The position numbers and the translations under genes are program-made. The notes beneath the pieces were generated by a model that saw nothing but the letters and a program-made list of their open reading frames with translations, made no database searches and had not been told where the DNA came from. A stretch of DNA of 29,387 nt from a virus: positions 1 to 29,387 of IMG/VR virus record IMGVR_UViG_3300032050_000598; one strand, 5' to 3'. Positions 16,516-24,194 of the stretch are shown here, piece after piece. Each line of letters opens with the position of its first letter. Within the stretch, counting starts at the first letter, position 1.

Positions 16516-19452
16516 ATGGTTAAATATTATGGAGATGGTGCTTCAAAAGATTACCCAGATGATTTAAATAAAGACAAAAAGGTAAAGACTGGTCAAGACT
16601 ACTTTACAATACCTGTTGTAGATTTAAAAATTGGACAACAGTATTCTTTTAATTTTCAATGGGTGTATCCAAATGGTAAAGTAAGTCCGTGGTCAGATGG
16701 ATTAACTTTAACTACCGCCTCCTATGTTTCAAAATTAACTAAGCCTACTATTACAGTCACACCAGCCTCTCTTGGCTATACGGTTTCATATACTAAGCAA
16801 ACAGATAAGAATTTTGATAATGCTATTATTGAAGAGGCAGTTTCTACGTCAAGCACCGCACCTACAACTGGCTATCAAGAAGTTGGTGTAACGTCATCTA
16901 ACCCAATTACAATAACAGTTGGAGATGTTCTTCAAAGATGGGTTCGCTTAAAACTTACAGATAAAATTGCAGGCAATACCGCATATTCAGATCCAGTAGC
17001 AGTTACTCCAGTAGACCCAGTAGCAGCAGCACTTGATGTAACTCCACCTACTGCAGCAAGTTCTGTAACTGCAGTCTGGTCAGGAAATAACATATTAATT
17101 ACAGCAACAGTTTCAGCAGATGCTAAGAAGTTTATTATTAAGCTTACTAACGGATCTAATGACGGATACTTTACTAAATTTCCCTCCACCGCTGGAACAT
17201 CACAATCAATTTTAATTACACAAACAGAACTATACAACACATTTGGTCAGTACTACACATCATTCACAGGCCTATTTGTTTCTGCAGATTCATTAGATAA
17301 TCGTGACTCTGGAACAGCATTTACGGTAGGAACAAAAACAAATCCGTTAACTGGAGTGACGCCATCGTTTACATTAACTGCAATTACAAATGGGTACACC
17401 GCAACTTGGACGTTGCCAACTGGAGCTTCTTATGCAAAGGTTTATGAATCTGGAACAACTTGGGGTGCAGGTGATCCATCAGAATCTGATTTAGTATTTA
17501 GCGGATCAAGTCCAGCAATTATAAAGAAAACTGTATACACACAAAGATTTGTTAAAATAAAATTTTTAACTGATGATGGGTTTACTTCATCGTGGTCTGC
17601 TGAACAAACAGTTACACCAATTGACGCAATTGCTGCAGATGTTAATGCTCCAAATGCTCCAGCAACAATCACTGGAACGGCGGGGATCGATAGTACTGGA
17701 TCAATCGGATTCAATGGATTCCTTAGCTTATCATGGTCAGCTGTGTCAGATTCAACTCTTCGAGGATATAGAATTAGATTTAGGCCATACAAAGCCGCCG
17801 CACCTTTTGAAAATTATTCTTATGTCGATTCTCCAGGAACTGGAACAACGTATAGACTCGGCGGGCTAGCAGTAGGCACTACATACGAAATAGGAATAGC
17901 TTCATATGATGAGTTTAATAATACTTCTTCTGCATATACTACAATTGCTCCAAACCTAACAGTTTCTGGAACACCATTTATTGGTACAAACGTAACCACT
18001 ACGGGATATTTCGGAGCTAGTTCTAGTGGTGACACAGGAATGTTTAAGTTTGGATATGGAGTAGAAACTGGCAAACGTGGACTTGTATTTAACGCAAATA
18101 ACTACTGGTATATAGATTCTGCAGAATCGGCTTTATTTAAAATTGGCGGGGCCTCATCAAACTACGTTTCTTGGAACGGTACTAAATTATCAATAGACGG
18201 AGATTTAGGAGTTGCTGGCGGAACAACAATTGGCGGAAACATTGCAATGGGTGTATCTGGTGCATCTATATATCAGGGTACATTGTCTTCTGGAAATTTA
18301 GCATCTGACGGATTCCTTTTAAATAGTAGCGGCCTTGTAATTAAAAAGGGTTCAGTTCAACTAAGACTTGATACTTCTGATGGCGGAATATACGCACAAT
18401 ATGGACAAATTGCTGGATGGACAATTGATTCGTCTAAATTTGAAAGAGGATCTACTGGAACATACACTGGAATTAGTTCATCTGGAACATATGCAATTTG
18501 GGCAGGATCCCCAACTTCTGCTGGATCATCAACTGCAAAGTTTTCTGTTACTCCAGCTGGAGCTGTAACGGCTTCAGATATAACAATTACAGGTGGATCT
18601 TTAAACGTGGGAGCAACATCAATTGCGGCATCTACTGGAAAACTTATAGCCACAGATGCAGAAATTACTGGAAAAATTCTTGCAAATTCTGGAACTATTA
18701 CTGGTAACCTAGACATTACTGGAACATTCTATATCGGTGCTAGCGCAACGAGTGGTGATAGAATATTAATTAACTCAGGCGGAATTGCCGCATATGCAAA
18801 TGGCGTAACTGCACCAAGATTTGAATTAGCAAAAGATGGTACTGGAAAAATTGGTGGATGGACAGTTAATGCCACATCATTATCTTCCGCAGGAATAACA
18901 TTAAATGCTGCTTCACAGCATATTAGTTTTACAAACGGATTCTTGATAGACAATGATAACTTTACATATACTATAGCAGGAAGCGCTATAAGCTCATCTT
19001 CATATTATGGATCTGACACAAATACTGACGGAGAAGTTCAAGACTCATTTGTTGCTTCATCACCAGGTACTGCTACAGCAAGCTCAATTAGTATTAAGCC
19101 ATCTAGTGGATATAACGCAACTACATCTCCTGCATTATTTATGTCAACATCTGGATATTCCACATTGCAGGGAGGCGGATCATATATTAGTTTAAGCGGT
19201 ACTGGAGTTGTTATAAATACAAATGCTACTGGTGGTGTTGTTCTTAAAGGATTTACAACTGCTACTCATAGCATGTACAATAGTAGCAAAGAAGCGGGTG
19301 CTGTTTTACAAATTTTTAGTGATGGAAGAGTTACTGCTGGACGAGCATTTTATAGATCTGGAGCATCAGAAACAAGCATTACAAACATAAACCATGTTCG
19401 TTGGCCCTATGTTGGGCTAATTGGTGACGTTATATTTAGTACGGCGGATTAA
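16516..19452 (+). CDS. Tail fibre / receptor-binding minor tail protein
   Basis: 978 residues. The ATG follows the previous stop with no gap; CTGGAG is 7 bases upstream. Residues ~75-490 form about four fibronectin-III-like beta sandwiches; the first and third end alike (AVTPVDPVAAALDVTPP and TVTPIDAIAADVNAP), pointing to internal duplication. The fourth (LSLSWSAVSDSTLRGYRIRF, YRLGGLAVGTTYEIGIASYD) is the clearest FN3. From about 500 the protein is a low-complexity beta fibre: GQIAGWTIDSSKF near 629 and GKIGGWTVNATSLSS near 777 are two copies of the 'G.I.GW.I' unit that is common in siphovirus fibres, with many S-G-T tripeptides. The far C-terminus (YNSSKEAGAVLQIFSDGRV, RWPYVGLIGDVIFS) may be the tip. 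Inferred role: host recognition. No intramolecular chaperone peptidase was recognised. Confidence 0.75.
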   Translation: MVKYYGDGASKDYPDDLNKDKKVKTGQDYFTIPVVDLKIGQQYSFNFQWVYPNGKVSPWSDGLTLTTASYVSKLTKPTITVTPASLGYTVSYTKQTDKNFDNAIIEEAVSTSSTAPTTGYQEVGVTSSNPITITVGDVLQRWVRLKLTDKIAGNTAYSDPVAVTPVDPVAAALDVTPPTAASSVTAVWSGNNILITATVSADAKKFIIKLTNGSNDGYFTKFPSTAGTSQSILITQTELYNTFGQYYTSFTGLFVSADSLDNRDSGTAFTVGTKTNPLTGVTPSFTLTAITNGYTATWTLPTGASYAKVYESGTTWGAGDPSESDLVFSGSSPAIIKKTVYTQRFVKIKFLTDDGFTSSWSAEQTVTPIDAIAADVNAPNAPATITGTAGIDSTGSIGFNGFLSLSWSAVSDSTLRGYRIRFRPYKAAAPFENYSYVDSPGTGTTYRLGGLAVGTTYEIGIASYDEFNNTSSAYTTIAPNLTVSGTPFIGTNVTTTGYFGASSSGDTGMFKFGYGVETGKRGLVFNANNYWYIDSAESALFKIGGASSNYVSWNGTKLSIDGDLGVAGGTTIGGNIAMGVSGASIYQGTLSSGNLASDGFLLNSSGLVIKKGSVQLRLDTSDGGIYAQYGQIAGWTIDSSKFERGSTGTYTGISSSGTYAIWAGSPTSAGSSTAKFSVTPAGAVTASDITITGGSLNVGATSIAASTGKLIATDAEITGKILANSGTITGNLDITGTFYIGASATSGDRILINSGGIAAYANGVTAPRFELAKDGTGKIGGWTVNATSLSSAGITLNAASQHISFTNGFLIDNDNFTYTIAGSAISSSSYYGSDTNTDGEVQDSFVASSPGTATASSISIKPSSGYNATTSPALFMSTSGYSTLQGGGSYISLSGTGVVINTNATGGVVLKGFTTATHSMYNSSKEAGAVLQIFSDGRVTAGRAFYRSGASETSITNINHVRWPYVGLIGDVIFSTAD

Positions 19453-19454
19453 TA

Positions 19455-22400
19455 ATGGCAGGTAAGTCATATATAAAAGTTGGTGCCTACGACTGGGACC
19501 GAATAAAAAAAATGTATGTAAAGACTGGTGGTCAGACATGGACGGCTATCAGAAAAGCATATGTAAAAACATCTAGCGGATGGCGTAAAGTATTTGATAC
19601 TACTAGCAATAGACCATTTATTAGCGGTAACGATATACCTAAAATAAGACTTAATACCTTTAGAACAGATAGTACATATAATCCTACTGGAACAATAGAT
19701 GACCCAGTTAACCCAGTAGTTGAAGCTCCTCCAGTTCAACAAATGGGTCCAAACTATACATCCCCAGTTTTGGGTTGGCCATACGAAAGCCTTGGAAGAC
19801 ATTTATGGGGATATGATGGAACTTGGGTTTCTGGAAACGGAAGCTCAATGACATTTACTTACACATGGCTATATAATCTTTCTGGAAATCAAAATGATAA
19901 TACTGCTGAGCTGAATGTAACATCTACTACTGGAAGAACAGATATGCTCACAAACCTATCTTCACACCTTGGTCAAAGTGATGGAGATTACTTTGATAGA
20001 AATTTTTTAACATTTAGAGTAAGTGCTACAAATTCTGCTGGAACAGCATCAGCCGAAAGTACTCAAGTATACATAGTAAGAGAAAGACCAACTGGCACTA
20101 TTACAATGCTTGAAAAAGACATTGCTCTTACAGCTACAACCATGTCTGCTAATTTTACATTCAGTAGCAGATGGTATGATAAAACAGACTTATCAGAATC
20201 TTATGTCGAATGGTTTGCTGTAGACAATTTAACAGATGCTTTAACAACATCTAATAGGGTGCAGATAGAATATCTAAGCACATTTCCTACAACTGGAACT
20301 ACAGTAAAAAGTGCTACTACATATCACAATCCAACAATTATAAACAAATATTATATAGCAAGGCTTACCCTAAATAACTCTGGCACTCTTCCAGCAAAAT
20401 ATTTAGGTTCTGTTATTAATATAAATGGATTTACTCCAAAGTCTGCCTTTACTGTACAGGATAATAAAAATATTAAAACTAATCAGGCTCAAGATCCTGA
20501 ACCATTTAATACAATATCTTTTATAAAAGGTTTCCCGAGTTCAAGCTCCCAAGGAGTTATAAGAAGCACATCTCTTTCATGGAATGCATCAACTAATGCA
20601 ACTAGATATCAAATTTTGTATGAAGGAAGCAATGACAACGTTTCCTGGACCACAGAGCAAACATATTTGGCCTCTCCTTATTCTACTACAACAAGCAATT
20701 CTGCATCTTGGGGAAGTCCAAAACCTTCTGGTGGGTACAACTACTATTCTTTCATGAGAGCTAGCATAAGAGCAAGTAATCCAAATTCAAGTGTGTTTGC
20801 TTTTTCAGACGGAGGATCTTCAAGTTCTCCTGTTTATATATATGCAACTGGAACAGCACCAACCGCTCCGTCATTTGGAACAATAACAGCAGGATCTACT
20901 ACTGCAACAATTCCAGTTTCAATTTCATCATCTACTGGAAGCAATTATTTATATTCAACATTAGAGTATATGGTAAGAAGAAGTACCGAGTCTTATGGTT
21001 CTACATGGTCTACAACTACAATATCTGGTAGCTCTGCAACAATTTCTTTAACAAATTTAATTCCTAGTAGCACATATTATGTCAAAGTAAGAGTTAGAAA
21101 TTATGATGATTTGTATGGACAAAATGAAACTAACTTTCCTACAGGAGTTGCGTTAACTCCAGCTACAAGTACATCTATTGTGTCTATGTCACGGCTTAAC
21201 GATACTACTGTTAGGGCATATATTGGTTCATCTGGTGCTAGTGGACCTTATTATCAACTATGGTGGGTTTCTTCTTCCACCGCTCCAGTTGGAGAAAATA
21301 GATATGACGCCGCAAGCACTACAAGTACAATAATGGAAGATTATGGTTTTTCAAGTGGTACTACGTATTATTTTTATGTAAGATCGTCTAGTGAAAATCT
21401 AGGAAACACAATAAATAATGGAGTTGGAACTGCTGGAACGTATAGCGAATATGGTCCATCAACTGGAGCAGCCTCTTACACATTTGCTTCTCCCACTGGA
21501 AGCGTTAGCGTGTCTCCTTCATCTGGAACAGGCGGAACTACAACATATACAGCATCTCCTTCTATTAGTGCAGCACCAGCAGCCGATATTTCGTATCAAT
21601 GGCAATATTTCGAAGGCGGATCTTTTGGATGGGTCGCATTAAGTGGAGCAACATCTTCTACATATTCTCCGCCATCAAACTATGCGTCTATATACGGAAC
21701 TGGATTAAGGTGTCAAATTGTTGCAAATAACGGTGTTGGAACATTAACTACACAGTCATCTAGTGTTACCGTAAATGCATCTGGAGTTGCTCCCAGTGGA
21801 GGCTCTGTAACATTAAGTCCAAGCGGAACTCAGCAGGCTGGAACTACAATTACCGCAAATGTATCTGCAATGTCTGGCACCGCAACAATATCATATCAAA
21901 CATATATTGTTAAGAAAACAGGATCGTCTCCTACATCAGACACAGATGGAACAAGGGTTGCTAGTGGAACTGGAACTGGAAACGTAGCTTCTCATACCAT
22001 TACTGATTCAGAAGCATCTGGTACTCCAGATCAATTCAGAGCATTTACTACAGGAACAAATGGTTTTGGTAGCAATACTGTGGCATCTAATACAGTTATA
22101 TCTACACCTGCTGTAGTTACACAATATACAATTTCATGGAATGCAAATGGTGGTTCTGTATCTCCAGCTTCAAATACTGTGAATAGCGGTACTTCAGTTA
22201 CAGCACCAACACCGACTAGAGCAGGGTACACATTTTTATATTGGAGAGATTCTCCAAACGTATTTAGTTATGTATATCAAATTAATCCTGGAGGGTCTTG
22301 GACTGTTACTTCTAATATAACATTTTATGCCTATTGGCAAGCTTCAGCAACCGCTCCATCAACTCCAACTGGCGTGACAGTGTCTGGTAGCGGACTTGTA

Positions 22401-22655
22401 AGTTGGGATGCAGTATCTGGAGCAGATACCTATGAAGTGCTAAATTATACAGATAGAACATCAGCACCAACAAATACTACCAACCGACTTGGACCTTATA
22501 CCACTACAGGAATAACTGGAACATCTTTACAGCTTAGTTCTACGCAAGGGTATGCGGGTTCAAATAATTATGCAAGAGCTCAGGTAAGGGCTAGAAATAC
22601 TGCTGGAGTTTCAACGTATTCAGCATGGTATCCATCGAGCACAACTTATGTATAG
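19455..22655 (+). CDS. Large multi-domain tail fibre/adhesin with FN3-, Ig- and InlB-type repeats
   Basis: 1066 residues; ATG two bases after the previous stop (TAATAATGG), no clear ribosome site. Residues 6-46 hold three short units of the form Y(I/V)K..G..W..I(R/K)K (YIKVGAYDWDRIKK, MYVKTGGQTWTAIRK, AYVKTSSGWRKVF), which I take for the attachment part to the tail. Several FN3-like domains follow (SLSWNASTNATRYQILYEGS, YLYSTLEYMVRR, TYYVKVRVRNYDDLYG). Near 710-770 is an Ig-like domain (ISYQWQYFEGGSFGWVALSG). Residues ~889-962 match the Listeria-Bacteroides repeat (InlB B-repeat/Flg_new): YTISWNANGGSVSP, a P-T-P-T-RAGYTFLYW core and a closing ITFYAYWQ. The last domain is FN3-like (LVSWDAVSGADTYEVLNY). 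Together it is an adhesive fibre exposed on the virion. The protein is rich in Ser/Thr/Gly. Confidence 0.75.
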   Translation: MAGKSYIKVGAYDWDRIKKMYVKTGGQTWTAIRKAYVKTSSGWRKVFDTTSNRPFISGNDIPKIRLNTFRTDSTYNPTGTIDDPVNPVVEAPPVQQMGPNYTSPVLGWPYESLGRHLWGYDGTWVSGNGSSMTFTYTWLYNLSGNQNDNTAELNVTSTTGRTDMLTNLSSHLGQSDGDYFDRNFLTFRVSATNSAGTASAESTQVYIVRERPTGTITMLEKDIALTATTMSANFTFSSRWYDKTDLSESYVEWFAVDNLTDALTTSNRVQIEYLSTFPTTGTTVKSATTYHNPTIINKYYIARLTLNNSGTLPAKYLGSVININGFTPKSAFTVQDNKNIKTNQAQDPEPFNTISFIKGFPSSSSQGVIRSTSLSWNASTNATRYQILYEGSNDNVSWTTEQTYLASPYSTTTSNSASWGSPKPSGGYNYYSFMRASIRASNPNSSVFAFSDGGSSSSPVYIYATGTAPTAPSFGTITAGSTTATIPVSISSSTGSNYLYSTLEYMVRRSTESYGSTWSTTTISGSSATISLTNLIPSSTYYVKVRVRNYDDLYGQNETNFPTGVALTPATSTSIVSMSRLNDTTVRAYIGSSGASGPYYQLWWVSSSTAPVGENRYDAASTTSTIMEDYGFSSGTTYYFYVRSSSENLGNTINNGVGTAGTYSEYGPSTGAASYTFASPTGSVSVSPSSGTGGTTTYTASPSISAAPAADISYQWQYFEGGSFGWVALSGATSSTYSPPSNYASIYGTGLRCQIVANNGVGTLTTQSSSVTVNASGVAPSGGSVTLSPSGTQQAGTTITANVSAMSGTATISYQTYIVKKTGSSPTSDTDGTRVASGTGTGNVASHTITDSEASGTPDQFRAFTTGTNGFGSNTVASNTVISTPAVVTQYTISWNANGGSVSPASNTVNSGTSVTAPTPTRAGYTFLYWRDSPNVFSYVYQINPGGSWTVTSNITFYAYWQASATAPSTPTGVTVSGSGLVSWDAVSGADTYEVLNYTDRTSAPTNTTNRLGPYTTTGITGTSLQLSSTQGYAGSNNYARAQVRARNTAGVSTYSAWYPSSTTYV

Positions 22656-22663
22656 GAGAATTA

Positions 22664-22870
22664 ATGATAAATAACAAAGATAAAATAAAGATAATCATTG
22701 CTAGGCTAGACAATGTTGAAAGCTCTATTATTTCATACATAGAGCATGCAGACGTATTTCAAGAAAAATATTCCCTTGATGATGTTTTGTTAGAATGTAA
22801 TATTGTAAAATCAGCTTTAATTCAAGAGTTAGAGTTGCTGGGCGGCACATGGCCAGCACCCCTTGACTAA
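22664..22870 (+). CDS. Small helical protein, unknown
   Basis: 68 residues. I choose ATG 22664 because AGGAGA (22655-22659 region, TAGGAGAA 22653-22660) sits right before it; the frame is open further upstream inside the fibre gene but has no ribosome site there. The sequence is mostly helical with heptad-like spacing (IIIARLDNVESSIISYIEHA, LLECNIVKSALIQELELLGG) and ends GGTWPAPLD. The ribosome site overlaps the fibre stop, so the two are probably translated together. Possible fibre chaperone or small virion protein, by position only. The next promoter overlaps its 3' end. Confidence 0.7.
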   Translation: MINNKDKIKIIIARLDNVESSIISYIEHADVFQEKYSLDDVLLECNIVKSALIQELELLGGTWPAPLD

Positions 22871-22890
22871 TCAGGTTTAAATGATATAAT
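22863..22890 (+). promoter_or_regulatory. Strong promoter for the post-fibre cassette
   Basis: TTGACT (22863-22868), 16-base spacer, TGA-TATAAT (22882-22890): near-consensus in both boxes plus extended -10. The -35 lies over the last codons of the preceding small gene. Predicted start near 22897, so the mRNA would begin within the ribosome site AAAGGAGGG (22894-22902), leaving a leader of only about 11 bases before ATG 22908. Confidence 0.75.
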
Positions 22891-22907
22891 ATGAAAGGAG
22901 GGTTAAA

Positions 22908-23141
22908 ATGTCACTATTAACAAACGCAGATAAACTAAGTGTAGTAAATCAGCATATCAAGAGTCTAGACTTTCAGATCTATAATACAGAGTTAGATTTG
23001 ATTGTAGCAAATGCTGAATCCCCTGTTAATTCAGAAACCGTTTCTGGACTTAATACAAGACTAACTGCTTTAAATTCAAAGAGAGCACTTCTGGAAGCAG
23101 AAGCAGCACCACTTGAAGCAGCCGTCGTCACAGAAGAGTAG
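22908..23141 (+). CDS. Small coiled-coil protein, unknown
   Basis: 77 residues; ATG with AAAGGAGGG at 22894-22902, a near-perfect ribosome site. Predicted helical hairpin: LSVVNQHIKSLDFQIYNTEL then LNTRLTALNSKRALLEAEAA with Leu/Ala heptads, broken by SPVNSET. It ends in EAAVVTEE. Not recognised. Its place between the fibres and surface-binding proteins, together with its strong promoter, suggests a product needed in quantity, perhaps a fibre assembly factor or a small tail-tip component. This is inference. Confidence 0.7.
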   Translation: MSLLTNADKLSVVNQHIKSLDFQIYNTELDLIVANAESPVNSETVSGLNTRLTALNSKRALLEAEAAPLEAAVVTEE

Positions 23142-23149
23142 GAATATAA

Positions 23150-23335
23150 ATGGCAGAAAAAGCGGAACTAATTATTACCGCTCTACAGCAACGCATTGGA
23201 GAAATCGTATCTAACTATGAAACTCAAATTGCAATACTTAGGGCAGAAATTACTAAGCTTATGGAAGAAAAGGATGCTAAGGTTGAGGCTGTTAAAGAAT
23301 ACGAAAGCCACCTTAACGATCTCACAGCCAACTAA
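23150..23335 (+). CDS. Small coiled-coil protein, unknown
   Basis: 61 residues, nearly one continuous helix (LIITALQQRIGEIVSNYETQ, then ILRAEITKLMEEKDAKVEAV and KEYESHLNDLTAN), a likely parallel coiled-coil trimer or dimer. The ATG context GGAATATAAATGGCAGA is almost the same as at the tape measure start (5161-5178) and has only a weak AGTAGG site. The following surface-domain frame lies in the +1 frame and overlaps its 3' end. The two may be separate proteins or, less likely, parts of one protein joined by a +1 shift. Confidence 0.65.
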   Translation: MAEKAELIITALQQRIGEIVSNYETQIAILRAEITKLMEEKDAKVEAVKEYESHLNDLTAN

Positions 23336-23681
23336 TTTTCCTTCAGGTATCGCTGTTAAAACAGATAAAGATACATATTGGATTAAAGATGGCAAGAGGT
23401 ATAGGTTAATTTCTGATAGGGCTGCCAAGTCTTGGTCATTTACAACTGTAAATGCAACTGAAGCGGCTTTAGCAGGATTTAAAGTTGCAGGCAAGTTAGG
23501 TTTCAGAGACGGAGCCTTGATCAAGAACATAGCAGATGGTAAAATATACTTAGTATCACAGAATAAACTAAGACATATTGTAGACCCAGATTCGTTTACT
23601 AAATATGGATTAGATAGATCTAAGATGATTGAAGTGTCTGAGGCAGAAGTTTCAGCACATGATTTAGGAGAAAATATATAA
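23283..23681 (+). CDS. Tail protein with tandem surface-binding repeats (start uncertain)
   Basis: The domain is clear from about 23325 on: FPSGIAVKTDKDTYWIKDGKRYRLI, split here as DTYWIKDGKRYRLIS and later KIYLVSQNKLRHIVD, two copies of the 'YLI.nGKKR.I' unit, each followed by an aromatic-Gly (SWSF, KYGLD) and the second by a VSEAEVSAHDLGENI end. Such repeats occur in many Gram-positive wall-linked or secreted proteins. The start is not obvious: the open frame goes back to an ATG at 23196, but that lies deep in the previous gene and gives a Lys/Leu-rich shadow peptide. TTG 23283, nine bases after AGAAAAGGA (23265-23273), is the best start and gives 132 residues. Alternative: +1 frameshift from the 61-residue coiled-coil gene. 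The 3' end overlaps the next ATG. Confidence 0.6.
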   Translation: MRLLKNTKATLTISQPTNFPSGIAVKTDKDTYWIKDGKRYRLISDRAAKSWSFTTVNATEAALAGFKVAGKLGFRDGALIKNIADGKIYLVSQNKLRHIVDPDSFTKYGLDRSKMIEVSEAEVSAHDLGENI

Positions 23682-24109
23682 TGAGCGATACCTTTAATGA
23701 TGGTGATCCAATTGATGCTACCCTGTTGCAAAAATTAAAAACAGATGTAGCTAAAGCCACCGCATTAGCAGGATCAAAGGTTAGTGCTGGATCAAGTATT
23801 AATGTAGGAGATTTAGAAAATAAAACTCCAGCAGAAATTACTCCTCCTTCATTTTTTGGCGGTAAAACTGGTGCAGAAAAAGTTACTAAGGGTAAGGTGA
23901 CTACATATACTATTGATTATTCAGGTGCTAAATTTTCTGGAAAGCCTTCAGCGATATTACTAACAGCCGTCTGTAAGTCTGGTTTTGCAGATATACAAGA
24001 GCCATCTATAGTAAGTGGGTCAGTTTCTCAAGAAACTGCTAAAGTACAAATTCATGGTTCGGGTAGCGATAAATATATTTCAATATATTTTCTAGCAGTT
24101 AAAAACTAG
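23681..24109 (+). CDS. Tail fibre tip-like protein
   Basis: 142 residues; ATG shares a base with the previous stop (TAATG) and AGGAGAA lies ten bases upstream. The N-terminus (TFNDGDPIDATLLQKLKTDV) is a helix typical for fibre attachment segments, where phrases of the type 'F.dGdp.dA..LnkL...v' recur in phage tail proteins. The rest is beta-rich: FFGGKTGAEKVTKGKVTTYTI, YSGAKFSGKPSAILLTAVCK, then VSQETAKVQIHGSGSD and YISIYFLAVKN at the end. This resembles the small head domains at the tip of phage fibres that bind surface receptors. The gene is the last of the structural block; after its stop comes the control element at 24106-24179. Confidence 0.6.
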   Translation: MSDTFNDGDPIDATLLQKLKTDVAKATALAGSKVSAGSSINVGDLENKTPAEITPPSFFGGKTGAEKVTKGKVTTYTIDYSGAKFSGKPSAILLTAVCKSGFADIQEPSIVSGSVSQETAKVQIHGSGSDKYISIYFLAVKN

Positions 24110-24141
24110 CCTATTGACAGGCTAGCAATATATGCTACAAT
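24106..24141 (+). promoter_or_regulatory. Consensus promoter with -35 inside an inverted repeat
   Basis: TTGACA (24114-24119), 16-base spacer, TGC-TACAAT (24133-24141). CTAGCC (24106-24111) and GGCTAG (24120-24125) form a perfect 6-base inverted repeat whose 8-base centre is TATTGACA, so the -35 lies exactly in the middle. This looks like an operator for a dimeric regulator at a promoter that opens the replication module. There is no T-run after it, which speaks against a terminator. Predicted start near 24148. Confidence 0.7.
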
Positions 24142-24154
24142 TTCTATAACATCT

Positions 24155-24179
24155 AAGTCACGACTCCGTGACTTTTTTT
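24155..24179 (+). terminator. Intrinsic terminator / attenuator in the leader of the phosphoesterase gene
   Basis: AAGTCACG (24155-24162) pairs perfectly with CGTGACTT (24167-24174) around ACTC and is followed by seven T (24173-24179). It ends the structural transcripts, but lies about 7 bases downstream of the predicted start of the 24114-24141 promoter, so that promoter reads into it at once. Read-through must depend on weak folding so close to the 5' end or on antitermination. Confidence 0.8.
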
Positions 24180-24194
24180 ACGCAAGGAAAATTA

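Noticed and set aside
17160-22560. CRISPR-like or diversity-generating repeat in the fibre genes
   Set aside because: Repeats are short, irregularly spaced and coding; no reverse transcriptase, template repeat or cas gene is present.
19455-22655. Virulence factor (internalin) because of the InlB-type repeat
   Set aside because: Only one repeat, no leucine-rich repeats, no signal peptide or sorting signal; it is embedded in a phage tail gene cluster.
23196-23282. ATG 23196 as start of the surface-binding protein
   Set aside because: The added residues (Lys/Leu/Arg-rich) are a frame shadow of the coiled-coil gene and the overlap would be 140 bases.
23183-23731. Long open frame on the minus strand (182 residues)
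   Set aside because: It is antisense to three well-supported + strand genes, lacks a ribosome site and has no recognisable domain; the + strand has tight stop/start overlaps here.
24168-24194. GTG 24168 as start of the phosphoesterase
   Set aside because: It lies within the terminator hairpin; ATG 24195 has a good ribosome site and the domain begins right after it.
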